From Fenollaria sporofastidiosus (lineage in GTDB: Bacteria; Bacillota; Clostridia; Tissierellales; Peptoniphilaceae), in NCBI RefSeq assembly GCF_943169635.2, contig NZ_OW968186.1, positions 248,001-312,000 on the forward strand: 64,000 nt of DNA, read 5' to 3'. The position numbers and the translations under genes were made by a program. Below are positions 63,220-64,000 of the stretch, piece by piece (positions within the stretch are counted from its first letter, which is position 1; each line of letters begins with the position of its first letter). The notes beneath the pieces are model-generated. The model was given only the letters and a program-made list of their open reading frames with translations. It did no database searches and was not told the DNA's origin.

Positions 63220-63741
63220 TTATTCCACTTCAATTAGGCCGTAGTTGCCATCCTTTCTCTTGTATACTACATTAATCGATTCATCCTTAGCATTTTGGAA
63301 CACGAAGAAATTGTGTCTTAGTAGTTCCATTTGAAGGATAGCCTCATCAGAAGACATTGGCACAACCTTGAACCTCTTGTTCTTAACAAGCTTAGCCTCA
63401 TCCACTTCTTCCATAGGTTTAATATTTTCAAACCTTATCGAGTCGTTCTTTTGGTATCTGTTTTGAAGCTTAGTTTTGTACTTTCTAACCTGTCTTTCCA
63501 AAACATCAACCGCCTTGTCGATAGATGTGTACATATCGTCAGTCTCTTCCTCCGCCCTAAGGATAGTTCTGTCTAAGAATATAGTTACCTCAACAGCCTT
63601 AGAATTTCTAAGAGCCGAGAAAACAACCTTCGCGTCCACATCCTTGCCAATAAACTTGTCAAGCTTTTGGAACTTCTTTTCAGCAACGTCCTTTAGACTT
63701 TGAGTTAGTTCAATGTTCTTTCCTACAAATTCGATTCTCAT
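63220..63741 (-). CDS. hpf: ribosome hibernation-promoting factor, long form
   Basis: A 173-residue long HPF that dimerises ribosomes into inactive 100S particles. The N-terminal S30AE domain (RIEFVGKNIELTQSLKDVAE, then VEVTIFLDRTILRAEEETDD) is joined by a linker to the C-terminal dimerisation domain (VVPMSSDEAILQMELLRHNFFVF, then RKDGNYGLIE). AGGAGGT lies before the ATG. It is cotranscribed with the S9 peptidase. Confidence 0.96.
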   Translation of the reverse strand: MRIEFVGKNIELTQSLKDVAEKKFQKLDKFIGKDVDAKVVFSALRNSKAVEVTIFLDRTILRAEEETDDMYTSIDKAVDVLERQVRKYKTKLQNRYQKNDSIRFENIKPMEEVDEAKLVKNKRFKVVPMSSDEAILQMELLRHNFFVFQNAKDESINVVYKRKDGNYGLIEVE

Positions 63742-63884
63742 AAGCTTACCTCCTTAATAGATTTTCTAATATATATATACCCGAGATAGAAGAAAAATAA
63801 AACAGCTTTATAAATTTATTAAGAGAAAGCGTGAAATAATTTATGTTTGAGTTTATGGTATAGTTTTGATCATATATATGCAAT

Positions 63885-63908
63885 AAAAAAGGACCGCATA
63901 AGCAGTCC
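63885..63908 (-). terminator. terminator of a gene beyond the right edge
   Basis: GGACTGC-TTAT-GCGGTCC with one T-G pair, then TTTTTTATT on the minus strand. The remaining 63909-64000 shows no recognisable gene; 63746-63884 is the AT-rich hpf upstream region without a clear promoter. Confidence 0.75.
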
Positions 63909-64000
63909 CAATAAAAATTCTTAGTTAGCACTTTCAAGAAAGCAAAAATTTTCAAGTTTTGAAAGTGGGAATGGCTTTAAATTGAATTACTAAATATTTC

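Noticed and set aside
1..64000. tRNA, rRNA or T-box elements near gltX, proS and hut
   Set aside because: I looked for typical T-box (TGGNACC with specifier stem) and tRNA ends and saw none; a covariance search would be decisive.

Overview
The window reads as a chromosomal segment of a low-GC Gram-positive anaerobe. The evidence is consensus sigma-A promoters, AGGAGG ribosome sites, a SAM-I riboswitch in front of metK, a long-form HPF, a short ThiI without a rhodanese domain, a non-oxidative histidine pathway and lipobox-type lipoproteins. A Tissierellia/Peptoniphilaceae-like member of the Bacillota is my best guess; this is inference from gene style, not a database match. Most genes lie on the minus strand. 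No rRNA or tRNA gene was recognised.

Layout. 1-7.5 kb: rpoC (3' end cut by the window edge) and rpoB, led by a perfect consensus promoter rather than by rplL. 7.6-17.5 kb: an MgtC/SapB membrane protein, metK under a SAM-I riboswitch, a MATE exporter, a CBS-type manganese pyrophosphatase, an SDR enzyme, trmB coupled to a NagZ-like lipoprotein, an ArsC/Spx protein, a flavin-reductase-like protein and two small unknown genes. 17.6-31.7 kb: a type I-C CRISPR-Cas locus with 86 repeats, a leader, and cas1, cas4, cas7, cas8c (with a probable internal cas11c), cas5, cas3 and, unusually, cas2 at the far upstream end. 31.7-32.5 kb: an IS200-type element. 32.5-43.2 kb: a translation/sulfur operon (cysteine desulfurase, thiI, beta-CASP hydrolase, two ABC half-transporters, proS, gltX). 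43.4-50.3 kb: a LysR regulator and an oppABCDF peptide importer. 50.7-56.4 kb: hutH-hutU-hutI plus a LuxR-type regulator. 56.4-64 kb: a DUF3841 gene, two tandem paralogous secreted stalk-domain proteins, a DnaA-box cluster, a TRIC-family channel, an S9 peptidase and hpf.

The most interesting object lies between cas3 and cas5 at 28825-28914. On the plus strand, opposite to cas, there is an extended -10 promoter, a hairpin and an 11-nt tail matching the 5' handle of the CRISPR repeat, a guide-like stretch, and an intrinsic terminator. The guide matches a site at 28750-28767 preceded by TTC, the type I-C PAM, and covering the -10 box of the cas5 promoter. Its only mismatches in the first 18 nt are at positions 6, 12 and 18, the positions that type I effectors do not read. 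This is the expected anatomy of a CreR-like RNA with which the effector complex represses its own cas operon.

Other points of note: a 17-codon leader peptide whose stop codon abuts an intrinsic terminator in front of hutH (candidate arrest-peptide control of histidine breakdown); five DnaA boxes beside an AT-rich stretch at 60183-60389 with no dnaA nearby; two CRISPR spacers that are reverse complements over 34 nt; two repeat alleles that switch repeatedly along the array; and a structured intergenic element present twice downstream of operons.
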